This document shows, piece after piece, positions 9,758-18,444 of a stretch of 64,000 nucleotides of DNA. The DNA comes from Pseudomonas sp. Bout1. GTDB taxonomy: Bacteria; Pseudomonadota; Gammaproteobacteria; Pseudomonadales; Pseudomonadaceae. Within the stretch, counting starts at the first letter, position 1. The number at the start of each line of letters is the position of its first letter. A model generated the notes under the pieces. It saw only the letters and a program-made list of their open reading frames with translations, did not search any database and was not told where the DNA came from. The translations under genes and the position numbers were made by a program. Where the stretch lies: positions 1,565,001-1,629,000 of the forward strand of contig NZ_JAVIWK010000001.1 of NCBI RefSeq assembly GCF_034314165.1, given 5' to 3'.

Positions 9758-10342
9758 ATGAATTATCTCGCACATCTGCACCTGGGCGGCGAACTTCCTG
9801 CTCAATTGCTCGGCAGCCTGTATGGCGACTTTGTTAAAGGGCGCCTGCAAGGCGAGTTCAGCCCGCAAATCGAGTCGGCGATTCAGTTGCACCGCTCGAT
9901 CGATCGCTACACCGACAGCCACCCGCTGATAGGGGAGGCGTTGTCGCGCTTCACCCTCACCCGACGCCGCTACGCCGGGATCGTCCTCGATGTGTTTTTC
10001 GACCACTGCCTGGCGCGGGATTGGGCGTTGTACGCCGACCAGCCGCTGGAGCGGTTTACCTCCCGGGTTTACCGGGTGCTCGCTGAAGAACCGGCGCTGC
10101 CGGGGCGGCTGGCGCAGATTGCGCCGTATATGGCGGCGGATGACTGGTTGGGTTCATACCGCGAGTTCGAGGTGATGGAGCAGGTACTGCGGGGCATCGG
10201 CCGGCGCCTGACACGGCCCGAGGAGCTGGGCCATGCCATGCAGGAGTTGCGGGCGCTGTACGAGCCGTTGAGCGAGGACTTCCGGGTGTTTTACCCGCAG
10301 TTGCAGCAGTTCTCAAACAGCCAGTTGGCAGCACAACTTTAA
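9758..10342 (+). CDS. acpH: Acyl-carrier-protein phosphodiesterase (AcpH, DUF479)
   Basis: 194-residue protein of the AcpH family, which removes the 4'-phosphopantetheine arm from holo-ACP. It opens MNYLAHLHLGG, keeps the GSLYGDFVKGR segment and the H-R-S-I-D-R-Y-T-D-S-H metal-site region (about residues 46-56), and has FFDHCLARDW further on; these His/Asp residues match the HD-like metal centre of the family. Length agrees with E. coli AcpH. It is a single gene, convergent with olsA. Confidence 0.85.
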   Translation: MNYLAHLHLGGELPAQLLGSLYGDFVKGRLQGEFSPQIESAIQLHRSIDRYTDSHPLIGEALSRFTLTRRRYAGIVLDVFFDHCLARDWALYADQPLERFTSRVYRVLAEEPALPGRLAQIAPYMAADDWLGSYREFEVMEQVLRGIGRRLTRPEELGHAMQELRALYEPLSEDFRVFYPQLQQFSNSQLAAQL

Positions 10343-10353
10343 ATGTGCTCGCT

Positions 10354-11145
10354 TTAAGCCGCGAATGCTGGCCGGGTTGGCATTTGCTCGGCCTCAGGAA
10401 GCGCGCCGAACAACGCCTTCTGCACCGCTTGCTGCGCCTGGAACGCCAACGCCGCACGCTCCTGCCCGGCGCAGGCAATCGGCTTGAGCAGGTGGATTTC
10501 CACATCGCCCTGGTCATTGCCAAACAAACGCATCAGGTGCGAGAGCAAATCATCGTCGCCAATGAACGGTGCCAGCGGGTCGATGTTGCCGTCACGCCGG
10601 TAACGAATCGCCACCGGTTGCAGCGACACGTCGGCATCGATCGCACTGGCCAATAACCGGCCGTGGAATGTACGCAGGGCGCGGCCATCGGTGGTGGTGC
10701 CTTCCGGGAACATCAACAGCGGGTGTTGTTGCTCCAGGTGGCGGGTCATCTGTTTGCGGATCAGTTGGCTGTCACCCGAGCCCCGGCGGATAAACAGGCT
10801 GCCGGCCTTGGCTGCCAGCCAGCCCGCCACCGGCCAGGTTCGCACCTCGGCCTTGGACAGGAACGACATCGGCGCCACCATCCCCAGCAATGGGATATCG
10901 GTCCATGACACATGGTTGCTGACCCACAACATCGACTGCTGCGGCAGCTCACCGTGCACGGTCACGCGAAAGGGCAGGGCGTTGGTCAGCCGTGCCATGA
11001 AAAAACGCGACCAGCGCTGTCGGCGCACCATCGAATTGGCGACCCCCACGCGTTCAAACACCCCAAACACAGCGGCCATGGTCAAGCCCAGGGCCACGAC
11101 TACCAGCACGCGGGCAATCCGCCCGTACACCCGAAGGCGGCTCAT
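10354..11145 (-). CDS. olsA: Lyso-ornithine-lipid O-acyltransferase (PlsC family)
   Basis: 263-residue 1-acyl-glycerol-3-phosphate-acyltransferase-like protein. An N-terminal membrane helix (about 10-32) precedes the catalytic HX4D motif (His78, Asp83, NHVSWTD) and the FPEGT motif (146-150). Its ATG overlaps the stop of olsB as TGATG, which implies coupled translation. Next to OlsB the expected job is adding the second fatty acid to lyso-ornithine lipid at the inner membrane, giving the phosphorus-free membrane lipid. The order olsB-olsA is that seen in other pseudomonads. Confidence 0.88.
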   Translation of the reverse strand: MSRLRVYGRIARVLVVVALGLTMAAVFGVFERVGVANSMVRRQRWSRFFMARLTNALPFRVTVHGELPQQSMLWVSNHVSWTDIPLLGMVAPMSFLSKAEVRTWPVAGWLAAKAGSLFIRRGSGDSQLIRKQMTRHLEQQHPLLMFPEGTTTDGRALRTFHGRLLASAIDADVSLQPVAIRYRRDGNIDPLAPFIGDDDLLSHLMRLFGNDQGDVEIHLLKPIACAGQERAALAFQAQQAVQKALFGALPEAEQMPTRPAFAA

Positions 11146-11900
11146 CACATGGCTGCCTTGAAGTGGCGGGCATAGCGCGGGCACAACTCGTCGCGTTTGA
11201 GCAGGATAAAGACGTCGGCCACCTGGAAGTCTTCGTCCCAGCATGGCTCGCCGCAAATTTTTGCGCCCAGGCGCATATAGGCCTTGAGCAGGGGCGGCAT
11301 TTCGGCGATGACGTTGGTCGGCAGGTCCAGTGCCGGCAGCGGCTTTTTCGGTTCGGCCCGCAGGTGTTCGTTGCACAGGTAGCGCTCGCGCAAACGCTGC
11401 ATGATCGCGTGGGCCTGGATGCCGCCGTCGTGCATCGGGATGCTCGCGCAACCCATCAGGTAGCTGTAGCCGCCCTGGTTGAGTACTTCGGCCAACTCGC
11501 CCCACAACACGGCGATGGTGCCGCCATTACGGTAGGCGGGGTCGACGCAGGTGCGGCCGATTTCCAGGATTGGGCCTTTGAGGTGGAGCAGGCCGTGGAG
11601 GCTGAATTCTTCTTCGCTGTAGAAGCGGCCCAGGGTGCTGGCGGCCTGGTGGTCGAGCAAACGGGTGGTGGCGACGAGTCGACCGCTGTTCAAGTCCCGC
11701 ACGCCGATGTGGCTGCAGTGAACATCATAGTCATCCATGTCCAGGCCCAGTTCGGCGCCTTTCAGCTTGGCGTTGAATTCGCCGCTGAATACGTTGAACC
11801 GCAGGGCTTGGGCTTCCTGCAAGGCTTGGGCGCCGATCAGGCGTTCGGCTTGCAGGCGGCGTTCATTGCCGGTGTCGCTGATGCGGGCGATCTGAGTCAT
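11145..11900 (-). CDS. olsB: L-ornithine N-alpha-acyltransferase (OlsB)
   Basis: 251-residue GNAT-fold enzyme that transfers a 3-hydroxyacyl group from ACP to ornithine, the first step of ornithine-lipid synthesis. Family traits are [14 protein letters not shown], the DYDVHCSHI segment, [16 protein letters not shown] and [14 protein letters not shown]. The start at ATG 11900 has a GGAGA site; an upstream start 18 codons earlier has none. First gene of the olsBA pair, whose expression in other bacteria rises under phosphate limitation. I did not find a convincing pho box upstream. Confidence 0.9.
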   Translation of the reverse strand: MTQIARISDTGNERRLQAERLIGAQALQEAQALRFNVFSGEFNAKLKGAELGLDMDDYDVHCSHIGVRDLNSGRLVATTRLLDHQAASTLGRFYSEEEFSLHGLLHLKGPILEIGRTCVDPAYRNGGTIAVLWGELAEVLNQGGYSYLMGCASIPMHDGGIQAHAIMQRLRERYLCNEHLRAEPKKPLPALDLPTNVIAEMPPLLKAYMRLGAKICGEPCWDEDFQVADVFILLKRDELCPRYARHFKAAM

Positions 11901-12045
11901 GGCGAGTCTCCGAGTGCCGGCCAGGGTTGCGGCCGGTCGACTTGTTAGTGCCATGTCAGGCTATGTAGGGTGGGTGTCATCTCCATGAAGTTACGGTGAC
12001 GCTTGGATGACAGGTGTCGGGGGTGGTTTGCGGGGGATTGGGTGT

Positions 12046-12790
12046 ATATCCGTTATTTGGGTGATGGCCGCTATGGGTTCCGCTCTTACAGCGGGTCACT
12101 TTTGAAAAGCGCAAAAGTAACCAAAACGCTCTGCCCCGCCTGTCGGCACCTCGCTTAGGCTCGGTGTGCCCTCACTCCGGCATTGCTCCGCGGGCCGCCG
12201 CGACGGCCCGTCCCTGGCCCGTCGCGGCTAAACCGGCGTCCTGCCGGTTTACCCGCTCCTCAATCCCTGCGTTCGGCCTCGGGCTGAATGGGGCAGTCAG
12301 ATCAAAAGCAAGATCAAGAACACAGCGGCCTACAGGCCGGCTTGAGTGTTAAAAGCAAAATCAACAGCGAGCACGCCCGTAGGAGCTGGCTTGCCGGCGA
12401 TGGCATCACCTCGGTGCATCTGAAAAACCGAGTTGCCTGCATCGCCGGCAAGCCAGCTCCTACGCCTTGCTTTTGCTTTTAACACTCAGGTCGGCTTTCA
12501 GGCCGCCGTGCTCTTGCTGTTGACCTTGATCTGCAGGCCCCGTCAACCACGATGGCCGCAAGCAGGCACGGTGGAGCGGGTAAATCGGCAAGGATGCCGA
12601 TTTAGCCGCGCCGGGCCATGGATGGCCCGTCGCGGCGGCCCGCGGAGACGGGTCTGATTGCGGGCATGCCGAGCCTAAGCGAGGCACCGAGTGGTGGGGC
12701 AAAGACCTTTTGGTTACTTTTGGGGCGTTTGCCAAAAGTGACCCGCTGTAAGAGCGGAACCCATAGCGGCCATCACTCAATAACGGATAT
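12046..12790. repeat. 745-bp imperfect palindromic repeat element, copy 1
   Basis: The block begins ATATCCGTTATT and ends AATAACGGATAT, and the two halves can pair along nearly their full length. Paired blocks include GGGTTCCGCTCTTACAGCGGG with its complement near 12750, the AAGTAACC/GGTTACTT blocks, the GCGGGCCGCCGCGACGGCCC block with its partner near 12640, and TTGAGTGTTAAAAGC with GCTTTTAACACTCA. A REPIN sits at the exact centre (12379-12463). A second copy lies at 36151-36903. Short ORFs inside (for example 12164-12352) are by-products of the GC-rich arms. It lies between olsB and a serine hydrolase gene. Confidence 0.85.
12379..12463. repeat. REPIN at the centre of palindrome copy 1
   Basis: Inverted REP pair: GTAGGAGCTGGCTTGCCGGC at the left and its complement at the right, about 36 nt apart. 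Its midpoint (12421) is within 3 nt of the midpoint of the surrounding 745-bp element. Confidence 0.85.
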
Positions 12791-12873
12791 GTACCCACTC
12801 GAAGGCCCAGTAACAAAACCGTCATTCCCCTGGGCTAGGCTCGCGGGCTCGAATGCCCCCCGAGTCCAAGTCC

Positions 12874-13953
12874 ATGTTCAAAGGCCTGCTCTACGCCGCG
12901 TTGCTGTTCACCCTGACTGCCCACGCCGAAACCTGGCCGCAGAAGGACTGGTCCCAAGGCCAGCAACTAACAGGCCCGGCCGCCCAGGCCCTGGATGACT
13001 ACGCCTTCCCACCCCGCGACGACACCACCCGCAAAGGCATCCGCACCGACGCCCTGCTGGTCATCCGCGACGGCCAAATCATCTACGAACGCTACGCCAC
13101 CCCCACCACCGCCAGCACCCCGCACCTGACCTGGTCCATCAGCAAAAGCCTGATGGCCACCGTCCTGGGCGTCGCATTCAGCGAAAACCGCTTCAAACTC
13201 ACCGACCCCGCCGCACGCTTTTACCCGCCGATGAAACAACACCCCAGCGTGACCATGGCCGACCTCCTGCACTGGGCCTCGGGCCTCGACTGGCAGGAGG
13301 ACTACGAATACGCCCCACTGAAGTCCTCAGTGGTCGCAATGCTCTACACCCGAGGCCGTCACGACATGGCCGAGTTCACCGCCGACACCGCCACCTTCAG
13401 CGCCCCCGGCCAGGCCTTCCGCTACTCCAGCGGCGACAGCAATATTTTGTCCGCCACCCTCAAAGGCATGCTCGGCCACAAGGCCTACGTCGACTATCCG
13501 TGGACCGCCCTGTTCCAGCCACTGGGTATCCGCAACGCCACCTGGGAAAGCGACGCCAACGAAACCTTCGTCGCCTCGTCATACGCCTACCTCACCGCCC
13601 GGGATTTGGCACGTGTCGGCCTGCTGATGGCGCGGGACGGTCGTTGGGGCGAGCAACAGTTATTGCCCAAAGAATGGGTCGACTTCAACCGTCGACCTTT
13701 CGACAAGTACAAAGCAGGCCAGGACGAAGCCGTCCCCGGCGGCCAATGGTGGCTCAACCGCGAAGTGCAGGGCGCCCCCAAACCCTGGCCGGATGCTCCT
13801 GCCGATACCTTCGCCGCCCTCGGGCACTGGGGCCAGGCGCTCTTCGTGATGCCCGAAAAACAGCTGGTGATCGTGCGCTACGGCGACGACCGCGACGGCA
13901 GCTATCGCCACAATGAACTGCTCAAGCGCGTCCTCGCGGCGGTGCAACCGTGA
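12874..13953 (+). CDS. Secreted serine hydrolase, class C beta-lactamase / DD-peptidase fold
   Basis: 359-residue protein with an N-terminal signal peptide (cleavage near THA-ET, residue 18). The catalytic SxxK is S88-I-S-K91 in TWSISKSLM, the second motif is YSSGDSN and the third is the HWG of LGHWGQALFV. This set defines the beta-lactamase/esterase EstB superfamily, not a proven beta-lactamase. The reaction could be peptide, ester or lactone hydrolysis in the periplasm. I start it at ATG 12874, because the upstream ATG at 12853 only adds a polar leader before the signal; neither has a strong ribosome site. It overlaps the next gene by 4 nt. Confidence 0.82.
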   Translation: MFKGLLYAALLFTLTAHAETWPQKDWSQGQQLTGPAAQALDDYAFPPRDDTTRKGIRTDALLVIRDGQIIYERYATPTTASTPHLTWSISKSLMATVLGVAFSENRFKLTDPAARFYPPMKQHPSVTMADLLHWASGLDWQEDYEYAPLKSSVVAMLYTRGRHDMAEFTADTATFSAPGQAFRYSSGDSNILSATLKGMLGHKAYVDYPWTALFQPLGIRNATWESDANETFVASSYAYLTARDLARVGLLMARDGRWGEQQLLPKEWVDFNRRPFDKYKAGQDEAVPGGQWWLNREVQGAPKPWPDAPADTFAALGHWGQALFVMPEKQLVIVRYGDDRDGSYRHNELLKRVLAAVQP

Positions 13954-14264
13954 TCCGCCGTCGCCCCTTCAGCAGCCTGCTGGTTTTGCTGCTACTCGCA
14001 CTGCTCGGCTGGGGCTGGCACGAGCGGGTCAACCTGCAAGCCTTCCCCGACATCATCGCGGCCTACACCGCCAAGGAGTACTGCTCCTGCCGGTACGTGG
14101 AAGGCAATCCCGCCGACTATTGCATGGGTTATGTGAAGCAATACGTGCCCACCAGCACCTTCAGCGACAACCCGGAAATACACCGGGTCACCGCCAGCGG
14201 CCTGGGCCGCACCCACAGCGCCCAATGGCTGGGCCAGCGCGAAGGCTGCCGCCTCACACCCTGA
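13950..14264 (+). CDS. Small membrane-anchored or secreted Cys-containing protein, function unknown
   Basis: 104 residues starting with GTG in a GTGA overlap with the serine hydrolase gene, so the two are probably co-translated. Residues 8-22 form one hydrophobic segment (signal peptide or anchor). The mature part has a cysteine group in KEYCSCRYVEGNPADYC and a further Cys near the C-terminus, suggesting periplasmic disulfides. I do not recognise a domain. Similar short proteins are sometimes labelled amidase by annotation transfer, but nothing here supports a catalytic site. Confidence 0.65.
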   Translation: MIRRRPFSSLLVLLLLALLGWGWHERVNLQAFPDIIAAYTAKEYCSCRYVEGNPADYCMGYVKQYVPTSTFSDNPEIHRVTASGLGRTHSAQWLGQREGCRLTP

Positions 14265-14397
14265 GCGATAACACCCACCCTGTGGCTGAGGTTCCACAGG
14301 GTGGAACCACCTTTGATTGTCCTCCTGCGCACATCGCGGTTATCTGGCGGTGTGCAACGAAAAAGAACGGGAACACCCGCCTGCGAGGAGAATCACC

Positions 14398-15573
14398 ATG
14401 AGCCCACACCAGCACATCCTGGATTGGCTGAGCGATGTTGCCAGCGACCTGCACGCCGTGCGCCAGGACATTCACGCCCACCCCGAACTGGGCTTTGAAG
14501 AAAACCGCACCGCCGCCCTCGTGGCGCAATCCCTGCGAAATTGGGGCTATGAAGTGCACACCGGCATCGGCCAGACCGGCGTGGTCGGTGTGCTGCGCAA
14601 TGGCAGCAGCTCACGCAAGCTCGGTATCCGCGCCGACATGGACGCGTTGCCGATCATCGAAAACACCGGCGCCGCCTATACCAGCCAACACGCCGGCTGC
14701 ATGCACGCCTGCGGCCATGACGGCCACACCACCATGCTGCTGGGCGCCGCCCGTTACCTGGCCGCGACCCGCCAGTTCGACGGCACCCTGAACCTGATTT
14801 TCCAGCCCGCCGAAGAAGGCCAGGGCGGCGCCGAAGCCATGCTCGCCGAGGGCTTGCTGGAGCGTTTCCCCTGCGATGCACTGTTCGGCATGCACAACAT
14901 GCCGGGCTTGCCCGCCGGCCATCTTGGCCTTCGCGTTGGACCGATGATGGCCTCCCAGGACTTGATCACCGTGACCCTCGAAGGTGTCGGCGGCCACGGT
15001 TCCATGCCGCACCTCACAGTCGACCCGTTGGTGGCCGCCGCCAGTATGGTCATGGCCTTGCAGACCGTGGTGGCGCGCAATATCAATGCCCAGGAAGCCG
15101 CAGTCGTCACCGTCGGTGCCCTGCAAGCCGGCCAGGCCGCCAACGTGATTCCCCAGCAAGCGTTGTTGCGCCTGAGCCTGCGCGCCCTGGATGCGAGCGT
15201 GCGTGAACTGATGCTGGAGCGGGTCAAGGCGATCATCCAGACCCAGGCCGCGAGCTTCGGCTGCACCGCACAGATCGAACATCGCCCGGCCTACCCGGTG
15301 CTGGTCAACCACGCGGATGAAACCGAATTCGCCCGCCAGGTCGGCGTCGCCCTGCTCGGTGAAGACGCCGTCGATGGCAACACCACCAAGCTGATGGGCA
15401 GCGAAGACTTCGCCTGGATGCTGCAACGCTGCCCCGGCAGCTACCTGTTTATCGGCAACGGCGTCTCGCGGCCGATGGTCCACAACCCCGCCTATGACTT
15501 CAACGACGACATCCTGTTGACCGGCGCCGCCTACTGGGGCGCGTTGGCCGAGAGCTGGCTCAAGCCCGCCTGA
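14398..15573 (+). CDS. M20-family amidohydrolase (hippurate/N-acyl amino acid hydrolase type)
   Basis: 391-residue dinuclear-metal amidohydrolase. The metal/catalytic motif HACGHDGH is at residues 103-110 (Cys105, His107), the general-base pair E139-E140 is in QPAEEGQGGAEAM, and a further ligand His166 is in GMHNMPG. The dimerisation/lid segment GHGSMPH follows. ATG 14398 has a strong GAGGAG site. Members cleave N-acyl amino acids, hippurate or indole-3-acetyl amino acids. It is followed by an MHS importer and an amidase, so an imported amide or N-acyl compound is the likely substrate. Confidence 0.88.
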   Translation: MSPHQHILDWLSDVASDLHAVRQDIHAHPELGFEENRTAALVAQSLRNWGYEVHTGIGQTGVVGVLRNGSSSRKLGIRADMDALPIIENTGAAYTSQHAGCMHACGHDGHTTMLLGAARYLAATRQFDGTLNLIFQPAEEGQGGAEAMLAEGLLERFPCDALFGMHNMPGLPAGHLGLRVGPMMASQDLITVTLEGVGGHGSMPHLTVDPLVAAASMVMALQTVVARNINAQEAAVVTVGALQAGQAANVIPQQALLRLSLRALDASVRELMLERVKAIIQTQAASFGCTAQIEHRPAYPVLVNHADETEFARQVGVALLGEDAVDGNTTKLMGSEDFAWMLQRCPGSYLFIGNGVSRPMVHNPAYDFNDDILLTGAAYWGALAESWLKPA

Positions 15574-15629
15574 CGAGCACTTTTTTCTGCCGCTGGACCC
15601 TTTCCCAACAGGTTGAATGGAGTGTTCCC

Positions 15630-16940
15630 ATGCAGGCTACAAAACACGGTGTATCGCGCACCCGCCAGGTGGTCGCGGCGGTGATCGGCAATGCGCTGGA
15701 ATGGTATGACTTCATCGTTTATGGCTTTCTCGCCAGCATCATCGCCCGGCAGTTTTTCCCCTCGGAGGATGAATACGCCTCGCTGCTGATGGCGTTGGCG
15801 ACGTTTGGCGTCGGGTTCTTCATGCGCCCGGTGGGCGGGATTCTGCTCGGCATGTATTCGGACCGCAAAGGCCGCAAGGCTGCGATGCAGTTGATCATCC
15901 GGCTGATGACCATCTCCATCGCCTTGATCGCTTTTGCCCCCAGCTACGCCGCCATCGGCATGGGCGCGCCGATGCTGATTGTGGTGGCGCGCATGCTCCA
16001 GGGCTTTGCCACCGGCGGCGAATACGCCAGTGCCACGGCGTTTCTGGTGGAAAGCGCACCGGCCCATCGCAAGGGGTTGTACGGTTCCTGGCAGTTGGTG
16101 GGGCAGTGCCTGGCGGTGTTTGGCGGCGCAGCGATGGTGGCGTTGGTCACGCACTTTTTCGAACCGCAAACCCTGGAGCTGTGGGGCTGGCGCCTGCCGT
16201 TCATCTTCGGCTTGCTGATCGGTCCGGTGGGCTTGTGGATCCGTCGGCACATGGAAGATCCCGAGGAATTTATCGAAGCGCGCAAACAGGCAAAAGGCGC
16301 GGCGCCGAGCTTGATGGAGGTCATTCGCGATCACCGCCGCAGCATCTTGGTATCGATGGGCCTGGCGTGTGGGGCGACGGTGTCGTTCTACGTGGTGCTG
16401 GTGAATATGCCGACCTTCGCCCACAAGAACCTCGGCCTGCCACTGGACCAGGTGTTGATGGTGCAGATGTTCGCGGTGGCGCTGATGACCGTGGTGATTC
16501 CGTTGTCCGGCCTGCTGTCGGACAGGCTGGGTCGGCGGCCTGTGTTGATGGCGTTCACCCTGGCGTTTTTTGTGATGGTGTACCCGCTGTATGTGTGGGT
16601 CGCAGCCGCGCCGTCCATCGAGCGTTTGCTGGTGATGCAGGTGATGCTGTGCACCGCCATCGGTGGTTTTTTCGGCCCGGCGCCGACGGCTTTGGCCGAG
16701 CAGTTTCCCATCGAGGTACGTTCCACTGGCGTGTCGGTGGCCTACAACGTGTCGGTGATGGTGTTCGGCGGTTTTGCGCCGTTGATCGTCACCTGGCTCA
16801 GTAAGGTGCTGGGCACGCCGGTGGCCCCGGCGTTTTATGTGCTGTTCGCTTGCGTCCTGACGCTGCTGGGCACTTACTGCATGCATGAGGCGCCCCGGGC
16901 GAAACGACCGGCGCCGTTTTCCAGCGAGGTGAAACCTTGA
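15630..16940 (+). CDS. MFS transporter, metabolite:H+ symporter (MHS) family
   Basis: 436-residue 12-helix transporter. GNALEWYDFIVYGFLAS in TM1 and the loop GGILLGMYSDRKGRK (MHS-type G-x-x-x-D-R-x-G-R-K) place it with the proline/betaine, citrate and shikimate symporters, which are importers of organic anions or zwitterions. It lies between an M20 amidohydrolase and an amidase and overlaps the latter by 4 nt. This points to uptake of the compound they degrade. Confidence 0.88.
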   Translation: MQATKHGVSRTRQVVAAVIGNALEWYDFIVYGFLASIIARQFFPSEDEYASLLMALATFGVGFFMRPVGGILLGMYSDRKGRKAAMQLIIRLMTISIALIAFAPSYAAIGMGAPMLIVVARMLQGFATGGEYASATAFLVESAPAHRKGLYGSWQLVGQCLAVFGGAAMVALVTHFFEPQTLELWGWRLPFIFGLLIGPVGLWIRRHMEDPEEFIEARKQAKGAAPSLMEVIRDHRRSILVSMGLACGATVSFYVVLVNMPTFAHKNLGLPLDQVLMVQMFAVALMTVVIPLSGLLSDRLGRRPVLMAFTLAFFVMVYPLYVWVAAAPSIERLLVMQVMLCTAIGGFFGPAPTALAEQFPIEVRSTGVSVAYNVSVMVFGGFAPLIVTWLSKVLGTPVAPAFYVLFACVLTLLGTYCMHEAPRAKRPAPFSSEVKP

Positions 16941-18379
16941 GTATTGTTGGGCTGGACGCCATCGAACTGTCACGGGCGATCCACGCGCGGCAGGTGTCCT
17001 GCCATGAAGTGATGCAGGCGTATCTGGCGCAGGTCGAGCGCTTTAATCCGGCGGTGAATGCGCTGGTCTCGCTGCGCTCCGATGAGGACGTGCTGGCCGA
17101 AGCGGTGCAGCGCGACCGAGAGCTGGACCAGGGCCGGTCCCGTGGCTGGATGCACGGCATGCCCCAGGCGATCAAGGATCTGGCGGCCACCCAAGGCTTG
17201 CGCACTACCCTGGGTTCGCCGTTGTTTGCCGAGCACATTCCTCAATACGATGCGATCAGCGTGGCGCGGGTTCGGGCCAGCGGCGCGATCATCATTGGCA
17301 AGACCAACGTGCCGGAATTCGGCCTGGGCTCGCAGACGTACAACAGCGTGTTCGGCACCACCGGCAACGCCTACGACCCACGCCTTGTGGCGGGTGGCAG
17401 CAGCGGCGGGGCGGCTGTGGCGTTGGCACTGCGCATGCTGCCGGTGGCCGATGGCAGCGACATGATGGGCTCGCTGCGAAACCCGGCGGCGTTCAATAAC
17501 GTGTTTGGCCTGCGCCCCTCCTTCGGCCGCGTGCCTTATGGGCCGACGCCGGAACTGTTCATCCAGCAACTGGGCACCGAAGGCCCGATGGGCCGCAGTG
17601 TGGCGGACGTGGCGCGGTTGCTGAGTGTGCAAGCCGGCTACGACCCTCGCGTACCGCTGTCACTGAAGGAAGATCCGGCGGTGTTGGGTGAACCGTTGCA
17701 GCGCGACTTCAAGGGCGCACGCCTCGGCTGGCTAGGGGATTACAACGGCTACCTGCCGATGGAAGACGGCGTGATGAGCCTGTGCGAATCGGCCCTCAAG
17801 GACTTCACTGCGCTGGGCTGCGAGGTCGAGCACTGCCAGCCGGATTTCTCTCTGGAGCGCCTGTGGCAGACCTGGCTGGTGCACCGTCATTGGCTGATCC
17901 AGGGCTCACTCGGCGCGGCGTATGCCGACCCGCAAAAACGCGCGCTGCTCAAGCCCGAAGCCCAATGGGAAGTGCAGGGTGGCTTGCAGTTGAGTGCGGC
18001 AGACGTCTACCAGGCTTCGGTCAGCCGCAGCGACTGGTACCGCGCCCTCGGCAAACTGTTCGAACGTTACGATTTTCTGTTGTTGCCCACCGCCCAAGTG
18101 TTCCCTTTCGATGCACAACAACCCTGGCCGCGCATCGTCGCAGGGCGTGAGATGGACACCTACCACCGCTGGATGGAAGTGGTGATCGGACCTACGCTGG
18201 CCGGTCTGCCGAGCATGAACGTGCCGGTGGGTTTCAACCCCCGGGGCTTGCCTATGGGCCTGCAAATCATCGGCCCGGCCCAGGCAGACAGGGCGGTGTT
18301 GCAACTGGCGTATGCCCACGAACAACTGACCCGCTGGGTGCAGCGACGACCGCCCACTTGCCTCGGCTCGACCGGTTGA
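16937..18379 (+). CDS. Amidase-signature family hydrolase
   Basis: 480-residue amidase with the Ser-cisSer-Lys triad: Lys80 (GMPQAIKDL), cis-Ser155 in AGGSSGG, and nucleophile Ser179 in GSDMMGSLRNPA. The usual GSDxGGS is here GSDMMGS, with Met in place of a Gly beside the nucleophile. It starts with TTG inside a TTGA overlap with the MHS gene, with AGGTGA upstream. It likely cleaves a carboxamide brought in by the MHS importer, working alongside the M20 enzyme. The exact substrate is unknown. Confidence 0.87.
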   Translation: MSIVGLDAIELSRAIHARQVSCHEVMQAYLAQVERFNPAVNALVSLRSDEDVLAEAVQRDRELDQGRSRGWMHGMPQAIKDLAATQGLRTTLGSPLFAEHIPQYDAISVARVRASGAIIIGKTNVPEFGLGSQTYNSVFGTTGNAYDPRLVAGGSSGGAAVALALRMLPVADGSDMMGSLRNPAAFNNVFGLRPSFGRVPYGPTPELFIQQLGTEGPMGRSVADVARLLSVQAGYDPRVPLSLKEDPAVLGEPLQRDFKGARLGWLGDYNGYLPMEDGVMSLCESALKDFTALGCEVEHCQPDFSLERLWQTWLVHRHWLIQGSLGAAYADPQKRALLKPEAQWEVQGGLQLSAADVYQASVSRSDWYRALGKLFERYDFLLLPTAQVFPFDAQQPWPRIVAGREMDTYHRWMEVVIGPTLAGLPSMNVPVGFNPRGLPMGLQIIGPAQADRAVLQLAYAHEQLTRWVQRRPPTCLGSTG

Positions 18380-18444
18380 GCCGCGACGGGCCTGTATCTT
18401 GCTGTGAGAATCAGATCATCCATCGGCATCAAGGAGATCGACAC

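Noticed and set aside
12164..12657. Short ORFs of 60-75 codons inside palindrome copy 1 (and their twins at 36269-36940)
   Set aside because: They come from GC-rich repeat arms, occur in both orientations of the palindrome, and lack ribosome sites.
12874..13953. True class C beta-lactamase (AmpC)
   Set aside because: The SxxK and Y-S-S motifs exist, but the third motif is HWG and not KTG, and overall features fit the esterase/DD-peptidase branch better.
15531..16973. 480-codon frame antisense to the MHS transporter
   Set aside because: Rich in His, Gln and Arg with no motif, a typical antisense shadow of a membrane protein gene.
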